Shown here: positions 35,165-44,813 of the stretch, in pieces
Position numbering within the stretch: position 1 is the stretch's first letter
Layout: each line of letters begins with the position of its first letter
From: Rhodococcus opacus
GTDB lineage: Bacteria; Actinomycetota; Actinomycetes; Mycobacteriales; Mycobacteriaceae
Assembly: GCF_012396235.1 (NCBI RefSeq)
Contig: NZ_JAAXPA010000013.1
Location: forward strand, 124,001-188,000
DNA: 64,000 nucleotides
Direction of reading: 5' to 3'
Notes under the pieces: model-generated
Databases searched by the model: none
What the model was told of the DNA's origin: nothing
The model's input: the letters and a program-made list of their open reading frames with translations, nothing else
Program-made: the position numbers and the translations under genes

Positions 35165-36271
35165 ATGAACGCTGTGACGACTGTTTTGGCCACCGCCGCC
35201 CTCGGGTGGCTGACGCGGGCTGCGTGGGGGCTTCCGTCTCAGATCGGTGCGTCGCGTGCCAAGGTGCGCCCGTACGCCGCGACGTCGCCGCGGTACCGCG
35301 ACCGGCAATTCCACAACACCGATCCGAGCAGCATGATGCTGCCCGGATCGGAGACCGGGATCGTCAAGGCACTGATCACGCGGGGCAGCGCGGGACGCCC
35401 GCGCAGGCCGATCCCGCTCGCGACACCCCTCGCGCCCGTCGAGGCCGCCGACGCAGCGGTCACCTGGTACGGCCATTCGAGCGTGCTCGTCGAGGTCGAC
35501 GGGTTCCGGGTGCTGGCCGACCCGGTGTGGAGTCATCGGGTGTCGCCGTCCGCGATTCTCGGTCCGTCCCGCATGCACCCGACCCCGGTCCCGCTGGCCG
35601 ACCTGCCCGTTCTGGACGCGATCGTCGTCTCGCACGATCACTACGACCACCTCGACATGGCCACCGTGCAGCAACTCGCCGCCACGCAGAAGGCGCCGTT
35701 CGTCGTTCCGGTCGGGCTCGGTGCGCACCTGCGGCAGTGGCGGGTGCCGGAGGAGCGGATCGTGGAACTCGACTGGGACGAGTCGACCACGTTCGGCGCA
35801 CTCACGCTCACGTGCACCGAGGCCCGGCACTTCTCCGGGCGCGGGCTGGTACGCAACACCACCCAGTGGGCGTCGTGGGTGCTCGCCGGACCGAACCGGA
35901 AGGTGTTCTTCGGCGGCGACAGCGGGTACACGCCGCGGTTCGCCGACCTGGGCCGCCGGTACGGGCCGTTCGATCTCACGCTGCTGCCCGTCGGCGCCTA
36001 CGACACGCGGTGGGCCGACATCCACATGAACCCGGAGGAGGCGGTGCAGACCCACGTCGACCTCAACGGCGGCGACGGCACCCGCGGTCTGCTGGTGCCG
36101 GTGCACTGGGCCACGTTCAATCTCGCGTTCCACTCGTGGTCCGAGCCGATCGTCCGGCTGCTCGCGGCCGCGCAGGAGAAGGGCACCCCGGTGGCCGTGC
36201 CGATGCCCGGACAGCGCATCGACGCGTTGAAGCCGGCGGCCCAGACACCGTGGTGGTCCGCGCTCGGCTGA
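35165..36271 (+). CDS. MBL-fold metal-dependent hydrolase (Rv0906/NAPE-PLD-like)
   Basis: 368 residues. Metal ligands: VVSHDHYDHLD (HxHxDH), an ARHFSGRG segment, FFGGDSGYTPRF (Asp), and HWATFNLAFH (His). The UlaG/NAPE-PLD branch of this fold hydrolyses phosphodiesters or lactones, and the substrate is open. The N terminus (TTVLATAALGWLTRAAWGL) is hydrophobic and may be a membrane anchor. ATG at 35165 has GGGGTGAAAG upstream; a GTG at 35156 is an alternative. It sits between echA6 and ctpE, as Rv0906 does in M. tuberculosis. Confidence 0.85.
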   Translation: MNAVTTVLATAALGWLTRAAWGLPSQIGASRAKVRPYAATSPRYRDRQFHNTDPSSMMLPGSETGIVKALITRGSAGRPRRPIPLATPLAPVEAADAAVTWYGHSSVLVEVDGFRVLADPVWSHRVSPSAILGPSRMHPTPVPLADLPVLDAIVVSHDHYDHLDMATVQQLAATQKAPFVVPVGLGAHLRQWRVPEERIVELDWDESTTFGALTLTCTEARHFSGRGLVRNTTQWASWVLAGPNRKVFFGGDSGYTPRFADLGRRYGPFDLTLLPVGAYDTRWADIHMNPEEAVQTHVDLNGGDGTRGLLVPVHWATFNLAFHSWSEPIVRLLAAAQEKGTPVAVPMPGQRIDALKPAAQTPWWSALG

Positions 36272-36321
36272 GTCCGGCGCGCATCCCCTCCGAGCGAAGC
36301 CTCGTTGCGTAGCCTTTGACC

Positions 36322-38772
36322 ATGGCATACGACGAAACGGGCACCGACAGCGTTGCAGTCGTCGCAGTGGAGGGGTTGACGGCCGCCCAGGTGGCGGAGC
36401 GGGTGGCGGCAGGCAAGACCAACGACGTGCCCGATCGGGCCAGCCGATCGGTACGCGACATCGTCCGCGCCAACGTGTTCACCCGGATCAACGCGATCCT
36501 CGGTGTCCTCCTGATCATCGTGCTGGCCTCCGGTTCGATCATCGACGGCATGTTCGGCCTGTTGATCATCGCCAACAGCGGGATCGGCATCATCCAGGAA
36601 GTGCGGGCCAAGCGGACCCTCGACAAGCTCGCGATCGTCAGCCAGACCAAACCGGTGGTGCGCCGCGACGGTGCCGCCGTCGCGATGGCACCCCGGGAGG
36701 TCGTGCTCGACGACATCATCGAGCTCGGCGCCGGCGACCAGATCGTCGTCGACGGTGTCGTGGTCGAGGCGATGTCCCTCGACATCGACGAATCCCTCCT
36801 CACCGGTGAGGCCGACCCCGTGCACAAGGACGCCGGCCAGCAGGTGCTGTCGGGAAGCTTCGTCGCGTCCGGCAGCGGCTGTTACCGCGCCACGAAGGTC
36901 GGAAGCGACGCGTACGCCGCCAAACTCGCGGACGAGGCCAGCAAGTTCACGCTCGTGCACTCGGAGTTGCGCAGCGGCATCGACAAGATCCTGAAATTCA
37001 TCACGTATCTGATGATTCCGGCCGGTCTGCTGATCATCTACAACCAGTTGTTCTCCAGCGGCGAGTCGATCCGGCCGGCGCTGAGCGGGATGGTGGCCGC
37101 GCTGGTCCCGATGGTGCCGGAGGGACTGGTGCTGATGACGTCGATCGCGTTCGCGGTCGGGGTGGTCCGGCTCGGTCAGCGGCAGTGCCTCGTGCAGGAG
37201 TTGCCCGCCATCGAAGGTCTCGCGCGCGTCGACGTGGTGTGCGCAGACAAGACCGGAACGCTCACCGAGAACGGCATGCGGCTGTCCGAACTGCGTTGCG
37301 CCGACACCGCCGACACCGAACCGTCCCGTGCGGCACTCGCCGCGATGGCGGCGTCCGACCCGCGGCCGAACGCCAGCGTCCTCGCGATCAAGGAGGCGTT
37401 TCCCGACGACCCCGGGTGGGGTGACGCCACCGCGGAGGCGCCGTTCTCCTCGGCCGAGAAGTGGAGCGGACAGTCGTACGGCACCCACGGCAACTGGGTC
37501 CTCGGTGCGCCGGACGTCCTGCTCGACCCCGGCAGCGACATGGCCAGGCAGGCCGAGGAAGTGGGGTCCTCGGGACTGCGGGTGCTCCTGCTCGGCAGTT
37601 GCGACGTTCCGGTCGACCACCCCGCGGCGCCGGGTGCGATCACACCCCGGGCGCTGGTGATCCTGGAGCAGCGGGTGCGTCCCGACGCCCGCGGCACCCT
37701 CGAGTACTTCGCGAGCCAGAACGTCACGGTGAAGGTCATCTCGGGTGACAACGCCGTGTCGGTCGGCGCCGTGGCCGGATCGCTCGGACTGCCCGGCGGC
37801 GACCGTCCCGTCGACGCCCGCGAACTGCCCGACGACCGCGACGCCCTCGCCGAGACCCTGGAAACGTCCACCACGTTCGGCCGCGTGCGCCCCGATCAGA
37901 AGCGGGAGATGGTGGGGGCCCTGCAGTCTCGCGGTCACACCGTCGCGATGACCGGCGACGGCGTCAACGACGTGCTGGCCCTCAAGGACGCCGACATCGG
38001 GGTGTCGATGGGCTCGGGCAGCCCCGCCACCCGCGCGGTGGCGCAGATCGTGTTGCTGGACAACAAGTTCGCCACCCTGCCCTACGTGGTGGGTGAGGGC
38101 CGCCGGGTGATCGGCAACATCGAACGCGTCGCGAACCTGTTCCTCACCAAGACCGTGTACTCGGTGCTTCTGGCGTTCCTCATCGGCATTACCGGTGTGC
38201 TGTCGCAGATCTTCCATTTCGAGCCCGTGCCGTATCCGTTCCTGCCGCGGCACGTGACGATCGCCGCCTGGTTCACCATCGGCATTCCTGCGTTCATCTT
38301 GTCGCTGGCTCCCAACAACGAGCGGGCGCGCTCCGGCTTCGTGCCGCGCGTGATGCGTCTCGCCGTGCCGTCGGGCGTGATCATCGGTGTCACGACGTTC
38401 ATTTCGTATCTCCTCGTCTACGCCGGCCCGGATCAGACGGAGACGCAGAAGATCCAGGCGGGCACGTCGGCACTGATCACCCTCATCATGATCGCGCTGT
38501 GGGTGCTGGCCGTGGTCGCGCGGCCGTACGTGTGGTGGAAGCTGGTGCTGATCTTCGGATCCGTAGCGGGATATCTCATCCTGTTCGCGTTGCCGTTCAC
38601 GCGGGAGTTCTTCAAACTCGATCCGACCGACGTCGGCGCCACGACCTCCGCTCTCGTGTGCGGGCTCGTGGGAGTGGTTCTCGTCGAAATCGGATGGTGG
38701 GTGACGGGCCGCCTGCACGGTGAGCATCGCCGCCTCTTCGCGGTGCCGGAAGACCTGCCGGGCGTGCACTGA
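36322..38772 (+). CDS. ctpE: P-type cation ATPase, CtpE-like
   Basis: 816-residue membrane pump. Seen: [16 protein letters not shown] (actuator, TGE), [16 protein letters not shown] (M4 ion site), Asp309 of [12 protein letters not shown] (phosphorylation), and [26 protein letters not shown] (hinge). Then six C-terminal helices follow. It has the order and length of mycobacterial CtpE, reported as a calcium uptake pump, so calcium is the best guess. ATG at 36322; a TTG at 36316 is less likely. No metal-binding N-terminal domain of the copper type. It follows the metallo-hydrolase by 50 bases and is probably in the same operon. Confidence 0.88.
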   Translation: MAYDETGTDSVAVVAVEGLTAAQVAERVAAGKTNDVPDRASRSVRDIVRANVFTRINAILGVLLIIVLASGSIIDGMFGLLIIANSGIGIIQEVRAKRTLDKLAIVSQTKPVVRRDGAAVAMAPREVVLDDIIELGAGDQIVVDGVVVEAMSLDIDESLLTGEADPVHKDAGQQVLSGSFVASGSGCYRATKVGSDAYAAKLADEASKFTLVHSELRSGIDKILKFITYLMIPAGLLIIYNQLFSSGESIRPALSGMVAALVPMVPEGLVLMTSIAFAVGVVRLGQRQCLVQELPAIEGLARVDVVCADKTGTLTENGMRLSELRCADTADTEPSRAALAAMAASDPRPNASVLAIKEAFPDDPGWGDATAEAPFSSAEKWSGQSYGTHGNWVLGAPDVLLDPGSDMARQAEEVGSSGLRVLLLGSCDVPVDHPAAPGAITPRALVILEQRVRPDARGTLEYFASQNVTVKVISGDNAVSVGAVAGSLGLPGGDRPVDARELPDDRDALAETLETSTTFGRVRPDQKREMVGALQSRGHTVAMTGDGVNDVLALKDADIGVSMGSGSPATRAVAQIVLLDNKFATLPYVVGEGRRVIGNIERVANLFLTKTVYSVLLAFLIGITGVLSQIFHFEPVPYPFLPRHVTIAAWFTIGIPAFILSLAPNNERARSGFVPRVMRLAVPSGVIIGVTTFISYLLVYAGPDQTETQKIQAGTSALITLIMIALWVLAVVARPYVWWKLVLIFGSVAGYLILFALPFTREFFKLDPTDVGATTSALVCGLVGVVLVEIGWWVTGRLHGEHRRLFAVPEDLPGVH

Positions 38773-38896
38773 CGCGATTACCGCTCGCGACGATTCGAAC
38801 GGTTGGCGTCGCCGAGTCAATGCTGTGAGACTGGGTGCACGGCGAGTGATCGAACTCGGTCGGAATGCGTGCGCATGCACCGGAGGAGGAAGAACG

Positions 38897-39088
38897 ATGA
38901 GTTTCGTCGACACACTGAAGGGCCTGCTGGGCAAGGGGAGGGAAGCCGCTTCGCAGAACGCGGACAAGGTTCACGGCGCCATCGACAAGGCCGCCGACGT
39001 CGCGGACAGCAAGACCGGCGGCAAGTACAGCGACAAGATCGACAAGGCCGCCGACGCGGCGAAGAAGGCTGTTCCTCCGAAGGAGTGA
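38897..39088 (+). CDS. Rv0909/MT0933-like small antitoxin-family protein
   Basis: 63-residue charged, helical protein. SQNADKVHGAIDKAADVADS and KTGGKYSDKIDKAADAAKKA match the MT0933 antitoxin family (M. tuberculosis Rv0909 type). Very strong ribosome site (GGAGGAGGAAGAACG before ATG at 38897). It lies downstream of ctpE as in M. tuberculosis, but the partner that follows there (Rv0910, an SRPBCC protein) is not adjacent; two homologues lie at 48821 and 62038. The antitoxin label comes from the family name and from a proposed pair, so toxin neutralisation is not shown for this gene. Confidence 0.78.
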   Translation: MSFVDTLKGLLGKGREAASQNADKVHGAIDKAADVADSKTGGKYSDKIDKAADAAKKAVPPKE

Positions 39089-39101
39089 ACACTTCTCACA
39101 C

Positions 39102-39147
39102 AGACGCGCGTGGGCCCCGGTTCTCGGACCGGGGCCCACGCGCGTCT
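39102..39147. terminator. Strong hairpin terminator
   Basis: Perfect 20-bp stem (39102-39121 with 39128-39147) and 6-base loop TCTCGG, 13 bases after the small Rv0909-like gene. It has only a short T-poor tail, as is common in actinomycetes, and separates the ctpE unit from the antiporter operon. Confidence 0.8.
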
Positions 39148-39194
39148 TCGGAGATGACCCGCGCACGGCGGGCAGGCGCGGCAGAATCGGTGTC

Positions 39195-40811
39195 GTGAAC
39201 GGCGTCCTCGTGCTCCTCGTCATCATCGCGGCCATCGCGGTGACGAGTTTCGCGAAGCGCCGGGACCTGCAGGCGCCGCTGGTGCTCGTGACGATCGGGT
39301 CGGCGGCGTCGTTCATCCCCGGGATGCCGCGCCTCGAACTGGACCCGGAGGCCATTCTCGGTGTGGTGCTGCCGCCGCTGCTGTACTCCGCGGCGCTCAA
39401 GTTCTCGGTGGCCACGTTCCGGCGCCACCTCGCACCGATTCTCCGGCTGGGGATCTTCACCGTCCTGGCGACCGCCATCGGGGTGGCCTTCTTCTCCAAC
39501 TGGCTGGTCCCCGAATTCACGCTCGGCGCGGCCCTGGTCCTCGGCGCCGTGGTCGCGCCGACGGACGCGGTCAGTGCCGTCGCGGTCGGCCGCAGGCTCG
39601 GCCTGCCGAACCGGGTGATCGCGATCCTTACCGGTGAGGGACTCGTCAACGACGCCACCGCGCTGACCCTGTTCACCGTCGCCGTCTCCGCCGTCGTCGG
39701 GGCGAAGATCCCGGTCCATCCCGTGGTGTTCTTCGGCTACGAGGTGGTCGGCGGGGTCCTGATCGGACTGGTGCTCGCCAAGATCGTCGAGTGGGTGCGT
39801 CACCGCATGTACGATTCCCCGCTGGAAACGGTGCTGGGGCTGATGCTCCCGTTCGCCGCGTACCTCGCCGCCGAGGAGGTGCACGCCTCTGGTGTGCTGT
39901 CGGTGGTCGCCGCGGGGTTCCTGATGGGGCACAAGGCCACCGACGCCTCCGTGGCCACCCGCATCCAGGAGCGGTCGCTGTGGGAGAGCGTCGACCTCCT
40001 GCTCGAGATGTTCGTGTTCGCCTACATGGGACTGCAACTGAAGTTCGTCATCGACGACGTCCGAGACCAGGGCCTACCGGTGCACCACGTCTTCTTCTAC
40101 GGCTTCGCGGTCCTCTTCGTGGTCATGGCGATACGGCCGGCGTGGATCCTGCTGCACTGGCTCCGCCGCCGGGTCGGGCTGGCGATCGAGGCGCCGGGCG
40201 GCTCGGTGGAACTCGGATGGCGGGAGAGCCTCGTCGTGTCCTGGGCGGGAATGCGTGGGGTCGTCACGCTCGCCGCCGCGTCCGGTGTGCCCGTGGTCAT
40301 CGCGAGCGGGCAGCCGTTCCCGGGACGCGAGGTGATCCAGGCGATCGCGTTCGTCGTGGCCGTCGGCACGCTGCTGATCCAGGGCGCCACCATGCCGCTG
40401 CTGATCCGGAGACTCGATCTGGCGGATCCCGGCGAACGCGAGCGCGAGGAGGAACAGGTGAAGCTGGCCCGCGCGATCTCCCGCGACGCAGGCGAACGGG
40501 CCCTCGTCGAGTTCGCCGCACACCCGCCGGAGGGAATCGACCGAGCCGACCTGACCGACATCCTCGACCGGGTGCGGCGGTCGATGCGGGCGCGGCTCCA
40601 GGCCGAGGAAGCGGAAGACGCCGCGGAGAAGCAGCGGGCCGGCGCACTGTTCGACCACTACCGTCGCGCGGCCCTGCGCGCGCAACGCGAGGCGATCATC
40701 GCCGCCCGCGACGCGGGCACGCTCGACGACGAGGTGATGCGTAGCGTGTTGGAAGGCCTCGATGTGGAGGAGGCAGCAGCCGAGGAGCGGGTGCGGAGAC
40801 GTCGCGAATGA
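39195..40811 (+). CDS. CPA1-type Na+/H+ antiporter
   Basis: 538 residues with about 12 membrane helices and a charged cytoplasmic tail. Family marks: ALVLGAVVAPTDAVSAVAVGRRLGLP (ion-binding region with TD), ILTGEGLVNDATAL (the ND pair of electroneutral CPA1 members), and SWAGMRGVVTLAAA. The last about 120 residues are Arg/Glu-rich helices, probably regulatory. Start GTG at 39195, 48 bases after the terminator hairpin, and the stop overlaps the next start (ATGA, 40808-40811). It begins a run of tightly coupled genes that reaches the two-component system. Confidence 0.88.
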   Translation: MNGVLVLLVIIAAIAVTSFAKRRDLQAPLVLVTIGSAASFIPGMPRLELDPEAILGVVLPPLLYSAALKFSVATFRRHLAPILRLGIFTVLATAIGVAFFSNWLVPEFTLGAALVLGAVVAPTDAVSAVAVGRRLGLPNRVIAILTGEGLVNDATALTLFTVAVSAVVGAKIPVHPVVFFGYEVVGGVLIGLVLAKIVEWVRHRMYDSPLETVLGLMLPFAAYLAAEEVHASGVLSVVAAGFLMGHKATDASVATRIQERSLWESVDLLLEMFVFAYMGLQLKFVIDDVRDQGLPVHHVFFYGFAVLFVVMAIRPAWILLHWLRRRVGLAIEAPGGSVELGWRESLVVSWAGMRGVVTLAAASGVPVVIASGQPFPGREVIQAIAFVVAVGTLLIQGATMPLLIRRLDLADPGEREREEEQVKLARAISRDAGERALVEFAAHPPEGIDRADLTDILDRVRRSMRARLQAEEAEDAAEKQRAGALFDHYRRAALRAQREAIIAARDAGTLDDEVMRSVLEGLDVEEAAAEERVRRRRE

Positions 40812-42055
40812 GGTGCGAGGTGGGTGTGCGTCCGGTGCGAACCGCCGTGGTCGCCCTTGCCGGTGTCGTAGCGCTGACCGCCTGCGCCACGGACGAGGCG
40901 TCCCCGGGCCCGTCTCCCACCACCTCGCTGGCCGCACCCTCCGCCCCTTCCGTTCCGCAGGCGCCGACAGGGGATCAGCGTGGCGCACTGATGAGCCAGG
41001 AGGCGGTGCCCGACATCGATCCGGCGATCACCGCACTCGGCGCGACGGCCACCCGGGTCGTCTACCGGTCGACGTCCGGTGTCGACGGCGGCGGCTCGGA
41101 GGTCGTGGGCACGGTCTTCACTCCCGCAGGCCCCGCACCGGACGGCGGCCGGCCCGTCGTCACGGTCGGGCACGGCACCACCGGCGTCACCGACGAGTGC
41201 GCCCCCTCGTCGTCGCCGACCCTGCTGGGCACGACGAACCTCGTCCGCCCGCTGCTGCAGCGGGGGTACGTCGTGACCGTCACCGACTACCAAGGACTCG
41301 GCACCGACGGCCCACATCCTTACCTCGAACCCGACACCGCCGCCTACGACCTGATCGACGCGGTCCGGGCGGCGCGCAACGTGGTGCCGGACGCGTCGAC
41401 GCGCTGGGCGGCGATCGGGGTCTCTCAGGGCGGTCAGGCGTCGTGGTCCGCGGCCGAGCACGCCGACGACTACGGCGACGGGCTGGAGTTCGTCGGCTCG
41501 GCGAACCTGTCACCCGCGGCCGATCTGTCGGGGATCGTCGCCGACGGGACCGTCGAACCTCTGTCGTGGCCGCAGAAGATGTTCCTTCCCTACCTCCTCG
41601 AGGGACTGAAGGTGGTGCACCCCGAGCTGAATCCGGACGACTACATGCGCGGCGCGCTCGCCGCCACTCCCGACGTCACGCTGTCGTGCGTCGCCGCGAA
41701 GCTCCCCGAGAAGTGGACGGTGGCAACCCAACTCACCCCGGCCGACACGGGTCCGCGGACGGAGGCCGACGCCGAGCGCATGCGAGGGTGGCTCGAGGAC
41801 ATCGCCCTGCCGAAGAACGGGGCGGGCGGGCCGATGCTCGTCGTCGTGGGGGAGCGGGACAACCTCATTCTGCCGCAATGGACTTCGCAGTCCGTCGACC
41901 ACGCGTGCGCACTCGGCGACGTCGTCGAGTTCGACTCCCGGCCCGGCGAAGGGCACGCCGACGGGCGCTCCGTCCCCGGCGCGGTGCAGTGGATCGCCGA
42001 CCGCTTCGCCGGCGTGCCCGCACCCGACACGTGTCCCGAGGGAGGAACACCGTGA
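40808..42055 (+). CDS. Lipoprotein lipase/esterase (LIP family)
   Basis: 415 residues. A signal peptide ends in the lipobox ALTAC, followed by a Ser/Pro-rich linker, so it should be anchored outside the membrane. Seen: VVTVGHGTTGVTDEC (oxyanion region), VTVTDYQGLGTDGPHPYL, the nucleophile elbow IGVSQGGQAS, and a late His in RPGEGHADG. It is similar in plan to the secreted lipase at 32013. Both ends are fused into the operon: its start overlaps the antiporter stop and its stop overlaps the next start. Confidence 0.86.
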   Translation: MRCEVGVRPVRTAVVALAGVVALTACATDEASPGPSPTTSLAAPSAPSVPQAPTGDQRGALMSQEAVPDIDPAITALGATATRVVYRSTSGVDGGGSEVVGTVFTPAGPAPDGGRPVVTVGHGTTGVTDECAPSSSPTLLGTTNLVRPLLQRGYVVTVTDYQGLGTDGPHPYLEPDTAAYDLIDAVRAARNVVPDASTRWAAIGVSQGGQASWSAAEHADDYGDGLEFVGSANLSPAADLSGIVADGTVEPLSWPQKMFLPYLLEGLKVVHPELNPDDYMRGALAATPDVTLSCVAAKLPEKWTVATQLTPADTGPRTEADAERMRGWLEDIALPKNGAGGPMLVVVGERDNLILPQWTSQSVDHACALGDVVEFDSRPGEGHADGRSVPGAVQWIADRFAGVPAPDTCPEGGTP

Positions 42056-42417
42056 AAAACGGCGATCTCGAACGGCTGCGGACGCTGTGCCTCGCCCTGC
42101 CCGAGGCGACGGAACGGGTCAGTCACGGCGAACCGGCGTGGTTCGTCCGCAAGGGTCCGCAGTTCGCGTCACTCGCCGACCGTCACCACGACGACCGGGT
42201 GTCGTTCTGGGCGGCGGCTCCGCCGGGAGCGCAGCAGGATTGGGTGCAGCGTGATCCCGGCAGGTTCTTCGTCCCGCCGTACGTCGGGGGACGCGGGTGG
42301 ATCGGCGTCTATCTCGACGTCCCGCAGGATTGGGACGACGTCGCCGACATCGTCGAGGACGCCTACCGCACCGTCGCCCCGAAGACCCTGATCGCCCGAC
42401 TGGACGCCGGCGAATGA
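42052..42417 (+). CDS. MmcQ/YjbR family protein
   Basis: 121-residue protein. Seen: LRTLCLALPEATERVSHGEPAWFVRKGPQFASL, FWAAAPPGAQQDWVQRDPGRFFVPPYVG and IGVYLDVPQDWDDVADIVEDAYRTVAPK. This matches the MmcQ/YjbR (CyaY-like fold) family, which is often called DNA-binding without firm proof. GTG start at 42052 behind GGGAGGAACACC, overlapping the lipase stop (GTGA). Its stop overlaps the next kinase start (ATGA). Its place in front of the histidine kinase may be incidental. Confidence 0.85.
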   Translation: MKNGDLERLRTLCLALPEATERVSHGEPAWFVRKGPQFASLADRHHDDRVSFWAAAPPGAQQDWVQRDPGRFFVPPYVGGRGWIGVYLDVPQDWDDVADIVEDAYRTVAPKTLIARLDAGE

Positions 42418-43622
42418 CGGGAACCGTCGTCGCCGTCGTCGCGTTGCTCGTCCTCATTCCCGTCGTCGCGTTCACCGCGGTGTGGCTGCGCGCCCGGCGC
42501 GAGCTGACGACCCCCACCGAACGGGCCGTTCACACCACCCTGCACACGGCGTCGCTGGCGGCGCGCCCGTTGCGGCGGGGACTCGACGAGACGTCGGCGG
42601 AGGAGGCCGCGCCGCACCTGCGTCAGCTGACCGGCGCGCAGGCGCTGGGCGTGTTCGACGCCGCCGGTGACCTCCTCGCATGGAGCGGACCGCACGAGGC
42701 CATGACCGAACAACTGCACGACGCGGCCGCCCGCGCCGTCGACGGGGAGCGCCGGGTGCTCGTCGCCTACGGTGGCCTCGTCCGGGGCGCGGGCGACAAC
42801 GCGGTGCGGGCGTTGATCGCCCAGCCCCTGCTCATCGAGGCCACCGGCGTGGTCGGGGTGCTCGGCATCGTCACCACGGAAGACCCTGGTCCGGGCATGC
42901 TCGGCGCCGTCACGGAGGTCGCCCGGTACGCGTGCAGCCAGATCGAACTCGCCGACCTCGACGCGTCCCGCGCCCGACTCGACCGCGCCGAGGTCCGGGC
43001 GCTGCGCGCGCAGATCAGCCCCCATTTCATCTACAACGCGCTGAACACGGTGGCGTCGTTCGTCCGCACCGATCCCGATCGCGCCCGGGAACTGATTCTC
43101 GAGTTCGCCGACTTCACGCGGTACTCGTTCCGTACGGCGGGGGAGTTCACCCTGCTGGCGGACGAACTGCGCAACATCGACCGTTACCTCACCCTCGAGC
43201 GCGCCCGGTTCGGCGACGCCCTCGCGGTGAAATTGCAGGTGGCGCCGGAGGTGCTGAACGTGGTGCTGCCGTTCCTCGCGCTGCAACCGCTGGTCGAGAA
43301 CGCGGTGCGGCACGGAATCGCCGCCAAACCGGACGGTGGCACCGTCAGCATCGTCGCCGCCGACGAGGGCACCGACTGCGTGATCAGCGTCGAGGACGAC
43401 GGGGTCGGCATGGATCCCGACCTGCTGCGGTCGGGGTCGCTGGACTCGGTGGCCGAGACGTCGGGGGTGAAGGAGGCGGCGCACGTCGGGCTCGCCAACG
43501 TCGACGACCGCCTGCGCGCCGCGTTCGGCAACGACTACGGACTCGTCGTGGAGACCGCGCCCGGTGCGGGCACCAAGGTGAGCATGCGCGTCCCGAAGTT
43601 CCGGCGGGGGATCTCGACGTGA
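42414..43622 (+). CDS. LytS-family sensor histidine kinase
   Basis: 402 residues. One N-terminal helix (TVVAVVALLVLIPVVAFTAVWL), a GAF-like sensor region (about residues 60-195), then the LytS kinase core. The phospho-acceptor His is in QISPHFIYNALNTVASFVR, the N-box is LVENAVRHGIAAK, and VEDDGVGMD holds the D-box. This kinase type pairs with LytTR regulators, and the pair follows here. In E. coli similar systems (BtsSR, YpdAB) sense pyruvate; the neighbouring symporters suggest carboxylate sensing here too. ATG at 42414, coupled to the previous gene. Confidence 0.88.
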   Translation: MTGTVVAVVALLVLIPVVAFTAVWLRARRELTTPTERAVHTTLHTASLAARPLRRGLDETSAEEAAPHLRQLTGAQALGVFDAAGDLLAWSGPHEAMTEQLHDAAARAVDGERRVLVAYGGLVRGAGDNAVRALIAQPLLIEATGVVGVLGIVTTEDPGPGMLGAVTEVARYACSQIELADLDASRARLDRAEVRALRAQISPHFIYNALNTVASFVRTDPDRARELILEFADFTRYSFRTAGEFTLLADELRNIDRYLTLERARFGDALAVKLQVAPEVLNVVLPFLALQPLVENAVRHGIAAKPDGGTVSIVAADEGTDCVISVEDDGVGMDPDLLRSGSLDSVAETSGVKEAAHVGLANVDDRLRAAFGNDYGLVVETAPGAGTKVSMRVPKFRRGIST

Positions 43623-43655
43623 ACGGGAAGAGTCCGTGCGACGATTGCTGTCGTT

Positions 43656-44450
43656 GTGAACCACACTGACGACAAGTCTCCGGATGCACCCCTGACCGTG
43701 CTGGCCGTCGACGACGAGAAACCCGCCCTCGACGAGCTGGCGTTCCTGCTGCGCGCCCAGGACGCGGTCGGGGACATCCGGACCGCGGGAGATGCCACCA
43801 CGGCGCTGCGCATACTCCGCGACGGCGAGATCGACGCCGTCTTCCTCGACATCAACATGCCCGGACTCGACGGACTCGAGCTGGCCGGGATCCTCGCGAA
43901 CTTCGCGTCCCCACCGCAGGTGGTGTTCGTGACCGCCCACGACGACCGGGCCGTCGCCGCATTCGACCTCGGAGCCGTCGACTATCTCCTCAAACCCCTG
44001 CGCGAGGAGCGGCTGGCGGAGTCCGTGCGCCGCATCGTCGAGGGGCGCCGTAGGCGGGTCGACGCGGGACCGGCCGCCCCCACCGACGAGGTGATCCCGG
44101 TCGAACTCGGCGGCATCACCACGCTCGTGCACCGGTCCTCCGTCGAGTGGGTCGAAGCGGACGGTGACTACGCCCGACTGCACACCGCGGACGGCTCCCA
44201 CCTCGTCCGCATCCCCATCTCGGCACTGGAGACGCGCTGGGCGGACGCCGGGTTCCTGCGGGTCCACCGCTCGTACCTCGTCGCGTTGCCGCGGGTCACC
44301 GGAATCCGGACCGTCGGCAACGGTCTCGTCGTGTGCCTCCGCGCGCACGGCGACCACCAGCCCGTCGAACTGCCGGTCAGCCGCAGGCACACCCGGATGC
44401 TCAAGGACCGGCTGGTCCGGGCGCCGAAACAAACATGGACCGCGCGATGA
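43656..44450 (+). CDS. LytTR-family response regulator
   Basis: 264 residues. Receiver domain 1-125: VLAVDDEKPALDELAFLL, phospho-Asp in VFLDINMPGLDG, Thr/Ser site FVTAHDD, Lys in LKPLREE. LytTR DNA-binding domain about 150-262: VEADGDYARLHTADGSHLVRIPISALE, FLRVHRSYLVAL, VELPVSRRHTRMLKDRL. GTG start at 43656, 33 bases after the kinase gene. It would bind paired direct repeats near its target promoters; I could not find a convincing pair in the only sizeable gap nearby (46623-46755). Its stop overlaps the next start. Confidence 0.9.
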   Translation: MNHTDDKSPDAPLTVLAVDDEKPALDELAFLLRAQDAVGDIRTAGDATTALRILRDGEIDAVFLDINMPGLDGLELAGILANFASPPQVVFVTAHDDRAVAAFDLGAVDYLLKPLREERLAESVRRIVEGRRRRVDAGPAAPTDEVIPVELGGITTLVHRSSVEWVEADGDYARLHTADGSHLVRIPISALETRWADAGFLRVHRSYLVALPRVTGIRTVGNGLVVCLRAHGDHQPVELPVSRRHTRMLKDRLVRAPKQTWTAR

Positions 44451-44806
44451 GTTCGCCGGAGCGGGTGCGGGTCGTCCTCGCCCAGCGCCGCGGTGCGCGC
44501 ATCGTCCGCACCCGGGTCGAGGTGCAGGAACAGACCGCGGTCGGGGACGCGATGATCCGGGGACTCGTGCGCACCCAGCTCGTGCTGGCCATCCGGCTCG
44601 CGCTCCTCGCGGCGTGCCTGCTGTGCGCGGTGCCGCTCGTGATGTTCCTGTTCCCGGCGTTGTCCGACGTGGCGGTGCTGGGGATCCGGTTGCCGTGGGT
44701 GGTGCTCGGGGCGCTCGTGTACCCGGTGCTCCTGACCACCGGCTGGATCTACGTGCGGCAGGCCGAGCGCAACGAACAGGAATTCGCCGACCTGGTGGAC
44801 GACTGA
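44447..44806 (+). CDS. Small membrane protein, likely symporter accessory subunit
   Basis: 119 residues with a charged N terminus and two membrane helices: LVLAIRLALLAACLLCAVPLVMFLF and LPWVVLGALVYPVLLTTGWIYV. The end is acidic (RNEQEFADLVDD). In size and plan it resembles DUF485 proteins found before acetate symporters, but it lacks the clear DUF485 signature seen in the gene at 46756. ATG at 44447 overlaps the regulator stop; an ATG at 44435 is also possible. It lies 7 bases before the first symporter gene. Confidence 0.72.
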   Translation: MSSPERVRVVLAQRRGARIVRTRVEVQEQTAVGDAMIRGLVRTQLVLAIRLALLAACLLCAVPLVMFLFPALSDVAVLGIRLPWVVLGALVYPVLLTTGWIYVRQAERNEQEFADLVDD

Positions 44807-44813
44807 GCATCCC

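Noticed and set aside
35998-38967. A 989-codon minus-strand frame opposite ctpE.
   Set aside because: No motifs, low-complexity His/Arg/Asp composition and full overlap with a well-supported P-type ATPase.
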